Assembly (NCBI GenBank): GCA_016861105.1
Contig: BOKS01000007.1
Location: forward strand, 124,001-188,000
Source of the DNA: Betaproteobacteria bacterium
GTDB lineage: Bacteria > Pseudomonadota > Gammaproteobacteria > Burkholderiales > Casimicrobiaceae
Direction: 5' to 3'
DNA: 64,000 nucleotides
The notes below the pieces were generated by a model that searched no databases, was not told the origin of the DNA, and worked only from the letters and a program-made list of their open reading frames with translations. Both the position numbers and the translations under genes were made by a program. Below are positions 17,668 to 26,151 of the stretch, in pieces. Each line of letters begins with the position of its first letter. Position 1 is the stretch's first letter.

Positions 17668-17677
17668 GCCTCGCGGT

Positions 17678-17710
17678 GCATCCCCGCAAGCGGGGCCCCT
17701 GCTTCCCGGC
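17678..17710 (+). repeat. 33-bp palindrome-containing repeat, unit 2
   Basis: GCATCCCCGCAAGCGGGG followed by CCCCTGCTTCCCGGC; differs from unit 1 at one or two bases. Its 3' end overlaps the start of the second 89-bp repeat. Confidence 0.75.
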
Positions 17711-17786
17711 TCGTCGTGACGGCCTCCTTGCACCGGCCGTGCAATGCGCGATGGACACGTGTCGGCCGCCCTCCCGATGAGCCTGG
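17698..17786 (+). repeat. 89-bp direct repeat, second copy
   Basis: Second copy of the unit at 17479-17567, with no difference seen by eye. Confidence 0.85.
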
Positions 17787-17788
17787 TC

Positions 17789-17821
17789 GCATCCCCGCTC
17801 GCGGGGTCCCTGCTTCCCGGC
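17789..17821 (+). repeat. 33-bp palindrome-containing repeat, unit 3
   Basis: GCATCCCCGCTCGCGGGG then TCCCTGCTTCCCGGC: the two loop bases and some flank positions vary while the stem and tail are kept. It abuts the stop of the OppB-like gene. Confidence 0.7.
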
Positions 17822-18820
17822 TCATCGTGATACCCCGCCCTCGAGGCGGATGCGGGGGTCGAGCGCGGCGAGCGCGAGGTCGGAGATCAGCACGCCGACG
17901 ACGATCAGCAGCGCGAGGAACATGAGGAACGTGCCCGCGAGGTACATGTCCTGGCTCTTGAGCGCGGCGAGCAGCATCGGCCCGGTCGTCGGCAGCGACA
18001 GCACCACGGCGGTGATCTCCGCGCCGGAGATCACGTGCGGCAGCAGGCTGCCGATGTCGGAGATGAAGAAGTTGAGCGCGAGGCGCATCGGGTACTTGCG
18101 CAGCAGCTTGCCGGGGGGCAGCCCCTTCGCGCGGCCGGTGACGACGTACTGCTTCTGCAGCTCGTCGAGCAGGTTCGCACGCATCTTGCGGATCATGCCG
18201 GCCGTGCCGCCGGTGCCGATCACGATCACCGGGATCCACAGGTGGTCGATCACCGACCGCAGCTTGCCCCAGCTCCACGGCTGGTCGATGTACTCCGGGT
18301 CCATCAGCCCGCCGATCGACAGCCCGAACCAGACGTTGGCGAAGTACATCATCACCAGCGCCAGCATGAAGTTCGGGATCGCGATGCCGAGGAAGCCGAG
18401 CAGCGTCAGCCCGTAGTCGCCCCAGCTGTACTGGTGCGTCGCCGAGTACACGCCGATCGGGAACGCGATGGCCCAGGTGAACAGGACGGTGGCGAACGAC
18501 ACCAGCACGGTCAGCGCCACGCGGTCGCCGATCACCTGCGACACCGGCAGGTTGAACTCGAACGAGTAGCCGAAGTCGCCGACGAACCAGCCGCCGAGCC
18601 AGCGCAGGTACTGCTCCCACAGCGGGCGGTCGAGCCCGTAGTGCTCGCGCAGGAACGCGATCTTCTGCGGGTCGACGCTCTCGCCCTGCGCCTGCAGTTC
18701 GGCGATGTAGCTCTCGAGGTAGTCGCCGGGCGGCAGCTGGATGATGACGAACACGATGACGCTGATCGCGATCAGCGTCGGGATCATCACCAGCAGCCTG
18801 TGGCCGACGAAGCGCAGCAT
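17822..18820 (-). CDS. Peptide-type ABC importer permease (OppB/DppB-like)
   Basis: A 332-residue inner-membrane permease with six predicted helices. It begins FVGHRLLVMIPTLIAISVIVF, followed by the QLPPGDYLESY segment and YGLDRPLWEQYLRWLGG, all typical of OppB-type permeases. The EAA-like loop is YVVTGRAKGLPPGKLLRKYP, with a conserved GxxG region, which docks the ATPase. It starts 3 bp after the stop of the binding-protein gene. It pairs with the OppC-like permease beyond the repeat block. Confidence 0.87.
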   Translation of the reverse strand: MLRFVGHRLLVMIPTLIAISVIVFVIIQLPPGDYLESYIAELQAQGESVDPQKIAFLREHYGLDRPLWEQYLRWLGGWFVGDFGYSFEFNLPVSQVIGDRVALTVLVSFATVLFTWAIAFPIGVYSATHQYSWGDYGLTLLGFLGIAIPNFMLALVMMYFANVWFGLSIGGLMDPEYIDQPWSWGKLRSVIDHLWIPVIVIGTGGTAGMIRKMRANLLDELQKQYVVTGRAKGLPPGKLLRKYPMRLALNFFISDIGSLLPHVISGAEITAVVLSLPTTGPMLLAALKSQDMYLAGTFLMFLALLIVVGVLISDLALAALDPRIRLEGGVSR

Positions 18821-18823
18821 GCG

Positions 18824-20722
18824 TCAGTCGTGCGCGAACCAGAACGTGTCCGGCCGGTGCATGCCGAAGTACGCGCCCGGGTCCCAGTTGTACAGCGCGC
18901 GCAGGGGAACGTTGCGCAGCGACTTGCCGACGACGACCGGCTGGAGGTTGCCGGTCACCGTGCCGATCGTGAACTGCTGCTCGGCGTGGATGGCGAGCAT
19001 GCGCTTCCAGATCCGGGTGCGCTCGGCGCTGTCGCCGGACGCCTGCCAGGCGCGGAACAGCGCCAGCAGCTCCTGCGCCTCGGGCAGGTCGGGCGGCTCG
19101 CCGCCCTTGCCCTTGCTCTCGACGTGATTGCCCCACAGCGGCCACTGCAGCTGCTCCTGCTTGACCGGCGCGAGCTCCTCGGGGCTCATGTCGGCGGTCG
19201 GCACGCCGTTCGACAGCCCCGGCCACACCGACATCATCGACTGTCCCGAGAACACGCGCTTGCGGAACACCTCGCGCTGCGACGGGCGCGAGTAGAGCGC
19301 GATGCCGGCCTTCCGCCAGCTGTCGCGGATCAGCTCGAGCATGTCCGTTTCCTCGGTGCTCTCGCCGGCCGTGTCCACGACGATCTCGAGCGGGCGCCCG
19401 TTGGGCAGCAGCCGGATGCCGTCGGCGTTGCGCTGCGTCAGGCCGATGGCGTCGAGCAGCGCGTTCGCGGCCTCGAGGTCGAACTTGGCGTACAGCTCGC
19501 GGAACCGGGGCTCGAACAGCGGGCTCTTCGGCAGCACGGTGTTGTTCGAAGGCTGCACGAGGCCGAAGAAGACGACCTGGTTGAGCTCGTGGCGGTCGAT
19601 CGCCAGCGACAGCGCGCGCCGGAAGCGCACGTCGCGCAGCAGCGCCCGCCACGCCGGGTCGACGTGGTTGAGGTTGGGGTGCAGCGCCATCTGCGAGCCC
19701 TTCACCGTGTCCCACAGCCGCACCTCGTAGCCGCTGCGCTTCTCGTTGCGCTTGAGGAACGTGTAGTCGTCGAAGCGCAGGTAGCGCGACTGCAGGTCGA
19801 CCTCGCCGGCACCGGTCTTCGCCGGTACGAGCTTCTCGTCGGCGAGGTGGATCAGCACGCGGTCGATGTACGGCAGCTGCCGTCCCTGCGGATCGGCACG
19901 GTGGAAGTACGGGTTGCGGTGGAGCACGAAGCGCGTGGCCGGCGGCGCCGTCGTGTTCACCCACGGCTCGAGCGTGGGCAGGTCCGGGTTGTCGAAGCGG
20001 TACTGCTCGTCCTTCTTGTGGTGCAGGCCGGCCCAGTTGCGCGCGCGCGCCTTCTCGGCCAGCGCCTTCGCCGCGGCCTCGCCGATGTAGCGCGCGTGGA
20101 ACTGGCGCAGGTAGTGCGCCGGCCGGTAGATGAACAGCGGCGACGCCCCGGCCAGCGCCGGCAGGAACAGCGGGTTGGGGTCGTCCCAGACGTAGCGGAC
20201 GGTGAGCGCGTCGGGGAACGAGACGCGCGGCCCCTTGCCGTTGGCGAGCAGCACCATCGGCAGGCCGAGCGGCGACAGCGCCTTGTCGTTGGCGACGTCC
20301 TCCCAGTAGTAGCGGAAGTCCTCGCTGGTGAACGGCTGCCCGTCGGACCAGCGGTGGCCGGGGCGCAGGCGGAACGTGAACTCGCGGTCGCCGACGTTCT
20401 CGTAGCTCGCCACGATGTCCGGCACGAACGCGAGGTCCCGGTCGTAGCCGACGAGCCGCGCATAGCCGTAGACGACCATCATGCGGATGTCGCGGTCCTT
20501 GGCCATCAGCATCCGCAGGTCGCCGCCGTAGCGCCCGGGCGTGCGCTTCATCGCCTCGAGCGGCACGATCAGCGGCGTCCTCGGCAGCCGTCGCTCCATC
20601 GGCGGGAGCTTGCCCTCCGCGACCAGCGGCGCGAGCAGCGGCGGCTCGTCCGCCGCCCGCGTCGCGGGCACGAGCAGCGCGAACGCGAGGGCGCATGCCG
20701 CCAGCGCGCGGACGAGCCTCAT
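18824..20722 (-). CDS. ABC importer substrate-binding protein, family 5
   Basis: A 632-residue periplasmic binding protein of the peptide/nickel/opine family 5. The signal peptide is MRLVRALAACALAFALLVPA with cleavage near TRAADE. The mature chain shows the family features GDLRMLMAKD, FTFRLRPGHRWSDGQPFT (the classic SBP_bac_5 motif, about residues 112-129), PYIDRV and RFRRALSLAIDRHELN. It is longer than most OppA proteins (about 540), closer to YejA-type. Its ATG overlaps the stop of the ATPase gene (ATGA). Ligand unknown; oligopeptide or a sugar-containing compound are both possible. Confidence 0.87.
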   Translation of the reverse strand: MRLVRALAACALAFALLVPATRAADEPPLLAPLVAEGKLPPMERRLPRTPLIVPLEAMKRTPGRYGGDLRMLMAKDRDIRMMVVYGYARLVGYDRDLAFVPDIVASYENVGDREFTFRLRPGHRWSDGQPFTSEDFRYYWEDVANDKALSPLGLPMVLLANGKGPRVSFPDALTVRYVWDDPNPLFLPALAGASPLFIYRPAHYLRQFHARYIGEAAAKALAEKARARNWAGLHHKKDEQYRFDNPDLPTLEPWVNTTAPPATRFVLHRNPYFHRADPQGRQLPYIDRVLIHLADEKLVPAKTGAGEVDLQSRYLRFDDYTFLKRNEKRSGYEVRLWDTVKGSQMALHPNLNHVDPAWRALLRDVRFRRALSLAIDRHELNQVVFFGLVQPSNNTVLPKSPLFEPRFRELYAKFDLEAANALLDAIGLTQRNADGIRLLPNGRPLEIVVDTAGESTEETDMLELIRDSWRKAGIALYSRPSQREVFRKRVFSGQSMMSVWPGLSNGVPTADMSPEELAPVKQEQLQWPLWGNHVESKGKGGEPPDLPEAQELLALFRAWQASGDSAERTRIWKRMLAIHAEQQFTIGTVTGNLQPVVVGKSLRNVPLRALYNWDPGAYFGMHRPDTFWFAHD

Positions 20723-22599
20723 GCGGCGCGCTTCCGGAGGTCGGCGCCGGCGCGGGCGCGGACGCGATGGCCGCCGCCGACGTCGTGCAGGACGCCGGCG
20801 TCGTCGCCCGACCACGCGAACGGCGCGCGCCACTCGGCCGGGTCGCGGGCCGCGCCCTCCATGACGGCCGCGAGGTCGAGCCGGCGGGCGAGGTCGGGAT
20901 AGGGCACCGCCGCGAGGAGGCCGCGCGTGTACGGGTGCAGCGGGTCGCGGAACAGCACCTCCCGCGGCGCGATCTCGACGATGCGTCCGCGGCACATGAC
21001 GGCGATCTCGTCGGCGACGTAGTCGACGACCGCGAGGTTGTGCGAGATGAAGAGGTACGTGAGCCCGAGCTCGGCCTTGAGGTCCTTCAGCAGGTTCATG
21101 ATCTGCGCCTGGATCGACACGTCCAGCGCGGAGACCGGCTCGTCGCACAGCAGCATGTCCGGCTTGAGCGCGAGCGCGCGCGCGATGCCGATGCGCTGCC
21201 GCTGGCCGCCGCTGAAGCTGTGCGGGTAGCGCGACAGGAAGCGCGGGTCCAGCCCCACGAGGCGCATCAGCTCCTTGACCATCTCGGCCTGGTAGTCCGC
21301 GTCGCCGACCTTGTGGATCACCAGCGGCTCGCGGAGGATGTCGAACACCGTCATCCGCGGCGACAGCGAGCCCATCGGGTCCTGGAAGATGTACTGCACG
21401 CGGCGGCGGAAGCGCAGCAGGTCCGCCTCGGACGCCGCCGCGACGTCGATCTCGCGCCCGCGGTCGTTGTACACGATGCGGCCGCGGTCCGGCGTCAGCG
21501 CGCGCATGATCATCTTCGAAAGCGTCGTCTTGCCGCAGCCGCTCTCGCCGACCAGCCCGAAGCACTCGCCGTGGCGCACGGCGAAGCTCACGTCGTCGAC
21601 GGCGCGCACCGTATGCGTCCTGCTGCCGAGCCAGCCGGCCTTGCGCGTCGTGAACGTCTTGCCCACGCCCTCGACGGCGAGCTGCACCTGCGGCACCGAC
21701 GCGGGCCACCCCTCGTAGGCGCGCAGCAGCGGCCCCGTCTGGTGGTCGATCTCGCGCACGGGCTGCAGCCGCTCGCCTTCCTGCATGTCGAAGTGCGGCA
21801 CGGCGCGCAGCAGCGCGCGCAGGTACGGGTGGCCGGGCGCGGTGAAGATGTCGTGCACCGCGCCCGCCTCCATCACGCGGCCGCGGTAGAGCACGACGAC
21901 CTCGTCGGCGAGGTTCGCCACCACGCCGAGGTCGTGCGTGATCAGCAGCACGGCCATGTTGAGCCGCGCCTTCAGCTCCGCGATCAGCGCGAGGATCTGC
22001 GCCTGGATCGTCACGTCGAGCGCCGTGGTCGGCTCGTCGGCGATCAGCAGCGCCGGGCGGCAGACCAGCGCCATGGCGATCATCGCCCGCTGCCGCAGCC
22101 CGCCGGACAGCTCGAACGGGTACATGCGCAGCGCGCGCGCCGGATCGGGGAAGCCGACCAGCCGCAGCATCTCCTGCGTGTCGCGCATGCCCTGCGCGCG
22201 GTCCACCTTGCGGTGCAGGAACAGCGCCTCGCTGACCTGGTCGCCGACCGTGTGCACCGGCGAGAGCGAGAGCATCGGCTCCTGGAAGATCATCGACATG
22301 CGGCGCCCGCGCAGCGCCCGGAAGCCGGGGCCGTCGGGCGCGAGCTGCGCGAGGTCGACCGGCGGCGAGCTGGCGTCCTCGTGGGCGAGGAGCATCGAGC
22401 CGTGCGTGATGTGCGCGTTGCCCGGCAGGATGCCGAGCAGCGCCTGCGCGGTGACCGACTTGCCGGACCCCGACTCGCCCACCAGGGCCACGGTCGTGCC
22501 CGGCCGGATGCGGAACGAGACCCGGTCGAGCACGCCCACGCGCAGGCCGCGCACGTCGAACTCGAGCGAGAGCTCGCGGACGTCGATCAGGTTGTCCAT
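20719..22599 (-). CDS. Dual ATP-binding subunit of peptide-type ABC importer (DppD-DppF fusion)
   Basis: A 626-residue protein with two complete ABC ATPase domains in tandem. Domain 1 has Walker A GESGSGKS (about 40-47), signature ELSGGLRQR and Walker B LLIADEPTTALD; domain 2 has GESGCGKT (about 365), signature SFSGGQRQR and LLCDEPVSALD. Each is followed by the oligopeptide C-terminal HPYLRALL / HPYTRGLL motif. Fused pairs like this (YejF, GsiA) energise family 5 importers. ATG 22599 follows CAAGGGG. First gene of the operon that continues with binding protein and permeases. Confidence 0.9.
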   Translation of the reverse strand: MDNLIDVRELSLEFDVRGLRVGVLDRVSFRIRPGTTVALVGESGSGKSVTAQALLGILPGNAHITHGSMLLAHEDASSPPVDLAQLAPDGPGFRALRGRRMSMIFQEPMLSLSPVHTVGDQVSEALFLHRKVDRAQGMRDTQEMLRLVGFPDPARALRMYPFELSGGLRQRAMIAMALVCRPALLIADEPTTALDVTIQAQILALIAELKARLNMAVLLITHDLGVVANLADEVVVLYRGRVMEAGAVHDIFTAPGHPYLRALLRAVPHFDMQEGERLQPVREIDHQTGPLLRAYEGWPASVPQVQLAVEGVGKTFTTRKAGWLGSRTHTVRAVDDVSFAVRHGECFGLVGESGCGKTTLSKMIMRALTPDRGRIVYNDRGREIDVAAASEADLLRFRRRVQYIFQDPMGSLSPRMTVFDILREPLVIHKVGDADYQAEMVKELMRLVGLDPRFLSRYPHSFSGGQRQRIGIARALALKPDMLLCDEPVSALDVSIQAQIMNLLKDLKAELGLTYLFISHNLAVVDYVADEIAVMCRGRIVEIAPREVLFRDPLHPYTRGLLAAVPYPDLARRLDLAAVMEGAARDPAEWRAPFAWSGDDAGVLHDVGGGHRVRARAGADLRKRAA

Positions 22600-22891
22600 C
22601 AACGCCCCTTGGAGCCGAGCTTCGCCCGATGCACTGCGCACACAGTCCGGATGGCCGACCGGTGCGACTTTAAGCGGGCGCGTCGTTTTCGGGAAGGGGC
22701 GTCGGTCGCGCCGCGTGGCGGCGGCCCGAACGCGTTGCCGACGCGGCGCCGGTCGCGTCCGGGAAGGGGCACGCACCGCCCGGCGGCGCCCGGTGCCCGC
22801 ACGGAGCACCGCTGGTTGCGGCGCAGCAAGCGGGGCGTCGTCCCGGCGTCGCGCGCCCCGCGGAGCAGGCGGTCGAGTCGCGCAGCGGGCG

Positions 22892-25800
22892 TCACGGCGG
22901 CCCGCCGAGCGCCGCCTCGATCACCGGCATGGCGGAGCGCATGCCCAGCGCCGCGGCGTCCGCGCGCCGTGCTTCGAGGGCGGCGCGGGACGCCGGGCCC
23001 GGTGCGCGCGTCCAGTCGACCAGCGCACGCGCCAGCGCGACCTGGAAGTCCGACCACGGCAGCGGCTCGTCGGCCGCGTAGGCGGCGAGCGCGTCGGCGT
23101 GGTGCAGCGCTAGGTCCGGGTCGCCGAGCGACAGCGCGACGTCGACGGCGTCGCGGCGGAACCAGTAGTGGCAGTGGCCGAGCGCGCCGCGCGCGAGCCA
23201 CGACGCCCCCTCGGCGAGCGCTTCGCGCGCCGCGGCGGCGCTGCGCGCGGTGCGCGCCTCGCCCGCGCACAGCAGCGGTCCGATGAAGCCGCCGATGCCC
23301 GTCGCCTCCATGATCGCGCGCACCTCGGCGAAGCGGCCCCGGGCCCCGTCGTGGTCGCCGTCGGCGACCGCGAGCCGCCCCTGCACCCACAGCAGGATCG
23401 CCTCGAAACGCCGCGAGCCGATCGCGCGCGCCAGCGCGAGCGACGCGGCCGCGGCCTGCGCAGCCTCGCGGCGCTCGCCGCGGTTCAGCCGCACGAGGGC
23501 CAGCGACTCGAGCGCGAACATCTCCGCGTGCGGCAGCGCGAGGCGGCGCGCGATCCTTCCCGCCTCCTCGACGTCCGCGAGGCTCGCGTCCCACTCGCAG
23601 AGGAAGCCGCGCGAGTGCGCCATCATGCAGAGGTTCGCGCTCTCGATGCGGGGGAAGCCGTGCTCGCGCGCGAGCGCCACGCAGGCCGTGAAGCGCTCGA
23701 ACGCCGAGCGCATGCGGCCGCGCGCATAGCAGGCGTCGCCGAGTCCCGACCACGCGTTCGCTTCCGCCTGCGCGTCGCCCGCCGCCCGTGCGGTCGCGAG
23801 CGCCGCCTCGTGCTCGGACAGGCACGCGTCCACCTCGCCGCGGGCGAAGTGCAGGCTCCCGCGCAGGTGGTGGATCGACGAGGCCTCGCGCCCGAGGCCG
23901 GGCGCCGCGCCGAGCGGCTGCGCCTGCGCCAGGGCCGCCATCGCCGCCTCGGGGGCGCCGGCGAGGCGATGGCCCGCCGCCACGCCGATCAGCGCGCGGC
24001 AGCGGGCGGCGTCGTGCGGCGCGTCCGCCGCGGCGCGCTCGAACGCCGCGATCGACTCGGCCGTGCGCCCGGCGTCGCGCAGCTGCTCGGCACGCAGGAT
24101 GGCCGCCTCGTGGCGCACGGCCGCGTCCACCGCCAGCGCGAGCGCGCGGTCGGCGAGCGCGATCGCCGCGTCCGCACGCAGCATCCCCGCCTGCTCGCGC
24201 GCGGCCGACACGTACGCAGCGGCGGCGGCGGGATCGCCGGCACGCTCCAGGTGCCGCGCGTGCAGCTGCGCGTCGCGGCCGGCATACCACGCCGCCGCGC
24301 GCGCGTGCAGTTCGCGCCGGCGCGCGTGCAGCAGCGACGCGTAGGCGGCGTCGCAGATCAGCGCGTGCGCGAACAGGTATTCGTCGCCGTCGGGGCGCAC
24401 GAGGAAGCGTTCGACCAGTGCGTCGCAGCGGTAGGCCTCGGCGCCGGTCACGTACCGCAGCGGCGCCAGCCCGAAGCGCTGGCCGATGACCGACGCCGCC
24501 TGGATCGCGTCGCGGTCGCGCGGCGCGAGGCGGTCGATGCGCGACAGCACGAGGCTGCGGATCGAGCCCGGCACGTCGTTCCCGCCGCCGCGGTCGCGCA
24601 GCAATTGCACGAGGAACAGAGGGTTCCCGTCGGCGCGGCGGATGCAGTCGAGGACCCGGCGCTCGTCCCCGCCGCAGAGGGCGTGCGCGAGCGCGAGCGA
24701 GGCGTCGGCGGCGAGGCGGTCGAGGTCGAGCGTGAGCTGCGGCAGCGGGCCGGCGGCGGCGCGCCAGCGCGCGTCGACCGGGTCGCCGTCGATGCGCGTC
24801 GTCGCGAGCAGCAGGCTCGCCGAGGCGGCGCAGGCGCGGGCGAGCGCGGCGAGGCCCTCGAGCGTCAGCGCGTCGGCCCAGTGCAGGTCCTCGACCACGA
24901 GGAGGCGCGGACGCTCGGCGGCGGCCGCGGCCACGAGGGCGCCGAGCGCCGCGTTGCGCCCGCGGCTGCGCGCCGCCGGCTCCATCGCCTCGTACACCGG
25001 TGCGAGCCGCGCGGGCTGCGCGATCTCGAGCAGGTCGTGGAGGAACGGCTCGTCCGCCGGCGCGGCCAGCCCGCTCGCGAGTGCGCGGTCGAGCGCCGCC
25101 CGGCGTTGCGCCTCGTCGGCGTTGGCGGCCGCGCCGAGCAGCCCGGCGACCAGCGCCGCGATGGCTCCGCGTCCGCGGGCGACGCCGAAGTCGAGCACCA
25201 GCGCTGCATGGTTCGCGAACCCGGCCGCCTGCGCGTGGGCGGTGAACGCCTCGACGAGCCGTGTCTTGCCGATGCCGGCCTCGCCACGCAGCAGCACGAA
25301 GCGACCGCTGCGGCGCGCCTCGACCGACGCCAGCGCCGCCTCGAGCTGGCGCAGCTCGTCGTCGCGGCCGACCAGCGGCGGCGCCACGGCCGCCGCGGCG
25401 CGGCAGGCGCGGACGCGCCAGGCGTCGACAGGATCGTCGAGCCCCTTGATCGCGAGCGCGCCGGCCGGCTCGCCGTCGCAGAATCCCGCGACCGTATCCC
25501 AGACCGACGCCGAGACGAGCGTCTCGCCGCCGTGCGCCATCGATTCCAGCCGGGCTGCCAGGTTCACCGCGTCGCCGGTGACGGTGTACGTCGAATGCGA
25601 GGTGCTGCCCGTTCCGGCAGCCACGACCTCGCCGCTCGCGATGCCGACGTGTGCAGCGAGGTCGATGTCCAGCTCCCGGGCGAGGTCGGCCATGGCGGCG
25701 TGGATGGCACAGGCGGCGCGCACCGCGCGCTCGGCATCGTTGCCGTGGGCGACCGGAGCGCCGAACAGCGCCATGACGGCATCGCCGATGTGCTTGTCGA

Positions 25801-26071
25801 TCGTCCCGCCGAAGCTCGCGACGATCCCGTCGACGATGGCGAAGTAGCGGCCGAGCAGTCGGTGCACTTCCTCGGCATCGAGCCGCGACGTCAGGCGGGT
25901 GTAGCCGGCGAGGTCGGCGAACAGCACGGCGACCTGGCGACGGTCCGCGCCCGGCTCGCTCGCCACCGCGACGGCACCGGCGAGCGCCGTTCCGCATAGC
26001 GGGCAGAAGCGCGCGCCCGCGGGCAGTCCCGCGCCGCAGGCGAAGCAGAAACGCGGCCCCCCGGGAATCAT
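22892..26071 (-). CDS. Zinc-ribbon / class III cyclase / AAA ATPase / TPR regulator
   Basis: A 1059-residue multidomain protein. Residues 8-27 form a CxxC...CxxC zinc ribbon (C9, C12, C23, C26). A class III cyclase domain follows (about 45-205) with both metal Asp residues (VLFADLAGYTRL, HIGDAVMALFG), the adenine-type Lys (IDKHIGD) and the Asn/Arg pair (GDAVNLAARL), so adenylate cyclase activity is likely. Then comes a STAND/AAA ATPase (Walker A RGEAGIGKTRL, Walker B LLVVEDLHWAD) and a long C-terminal TPR-like helical region rich in Ala. The architecture matches the large signalling cyclases seen in actinobacteria and proteobacteria. ATG follows AGGAGG by 10 bp. The input signal is unknown. 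Confidence 0.88.
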   Translation of the reverse strand: MIPGGPRFCFACGAGLPAGARFCPLCGTALAGAVAVASEPGADRRQVAVLFADLAGYTRLTSRLDAEEVHRLLGRYFAIVDGIVASFGGTIDKHIGDAVMALFGAPVAHGNDAERAVRAACAIHAAMADLARELDIDLAAHVGIASGEVVAAGTGSTSHSTYTVTGDAVNLAARLESMAHGGETLVSASVWDTVAGFCDGEPAGALAIKGLDDPVDAWRVRACRAAAAVAPPLVGRDDELRQLEAALASVEARRSGRFVLLRGEAGIGKTRLVEAFTAHAQAAGFANHAALVLDFGVARGRGAIAALVAGLLGAAANADEAQRRAALDRALASGLAAPADEPFLHDLLEIAQPARLAPVYEAMEPAARSRGRNAALGALVAAAAAERPRLLVVEDLHWADALTLEGLAALARACAASASLLLATTRIDGDPVDARWRAAAGPLPQLTLDLDRLAADASLALAHALCGGDERRVLDCIRRADGNPLFLVQLLRDRGGGNDVPGSIRSLVLSRIDRLAPRDRDAIQAASVIGQRFGLAPLRYVTGAEAYRCDALVERFLVRPDGDEYLFAHALICDAAYASLLHARRRELHARAAAWYAGRDAQLHARHLERAGDPAAAAAYVSAAREQAGMLRADAAIALADRALALAVDAAVRHEAAILRAEQLRDAGRTAESIAAFERAAADAPHDAARCRALIGVAAGHRLAGAPEAAMAALAQAQPLGAAPGLGREASSIHHLRGSLHFARGEVDACLSEHEAALATARAAGDAQAEANAWSGLGDACYARGRMRSAFERFTACVALAREHGFPRIESANLCMMAHSRGFLCEWDASLADVEEAGRIARRLALPHAEMFALESLALVRLNRGERREAAQAAAASLALARAIGSRRFEAILLWVQGRLAVADGDHDGARGRFAEVRAIMEATGIGGFIGPLLCAGEARTARSAAAAREALAEGASWLARGALGHCHYWFRRDAVDVALSLGDPDLALHHADALAAYAADEPLPWSDFQVALARALVDWTRAPGPASRAALEARRADAAALGMRSAMPVIEAALGGPP

Positions 26072-26111
26072 CGCCGGACATCCTCCTAGGGATCGGCGGC
26101 CCCGCTCAGCC

Positions 26112-26139
26112 GGAGGGCCCGCGTTTCCGCGGGCCCTCC
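26112..26139. terminator. Strong stem-loop after the dehydrogenase gene
   Basis: A perfect 12-bp inverted repeat (GGAGGGCCCGCG / CGCGGGCCCTCC) with a TTTC loop, sitting 13 bp after the aldehyde dehydrogenase stop and about 40 bp before the cyclase start on the same strand. No T-run follows, so it may attenuate or stabilise rather than act as a classical intrinsic terminator. Confidence 0.6.
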
Positions 26140-26151
26140 CGGCCGATCCGA

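Larger units (their letters stand above)
17281..17821. repeat. Repeat-filled spacer inside the peptide ABC operon
   Basis: No gene is supported in this 541-bp gap. It contains two direct copies of an 89-bp unit, three copies of a 33-bp unit with a CCCCGC/GCGGGG palindrome, and a REP-like palindrome pair, all described separately. Open frames through it encode low-complexity Arg/Pro/Gly peptides such as SPRKRGPS, typical of translated repeats. Confidence 0.8.

Noticed and set aside
17281..17821. CRISPR array or small genes in the repeat block
   Set aside because: Repeat units have irregular spacing and long identical stretches but no unique spacers; open frames give only repeat-derived peptides such as SPRKRGPS.
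22600..22891. Possible gene in the 292-bp gap between the dual ATPase and the cyclase gene
   Set aside because: Only Arg-rich frames with no start signal; no clear promoter, repeat or RNA element recognised. It probably holds the promoter for the ABC operon.
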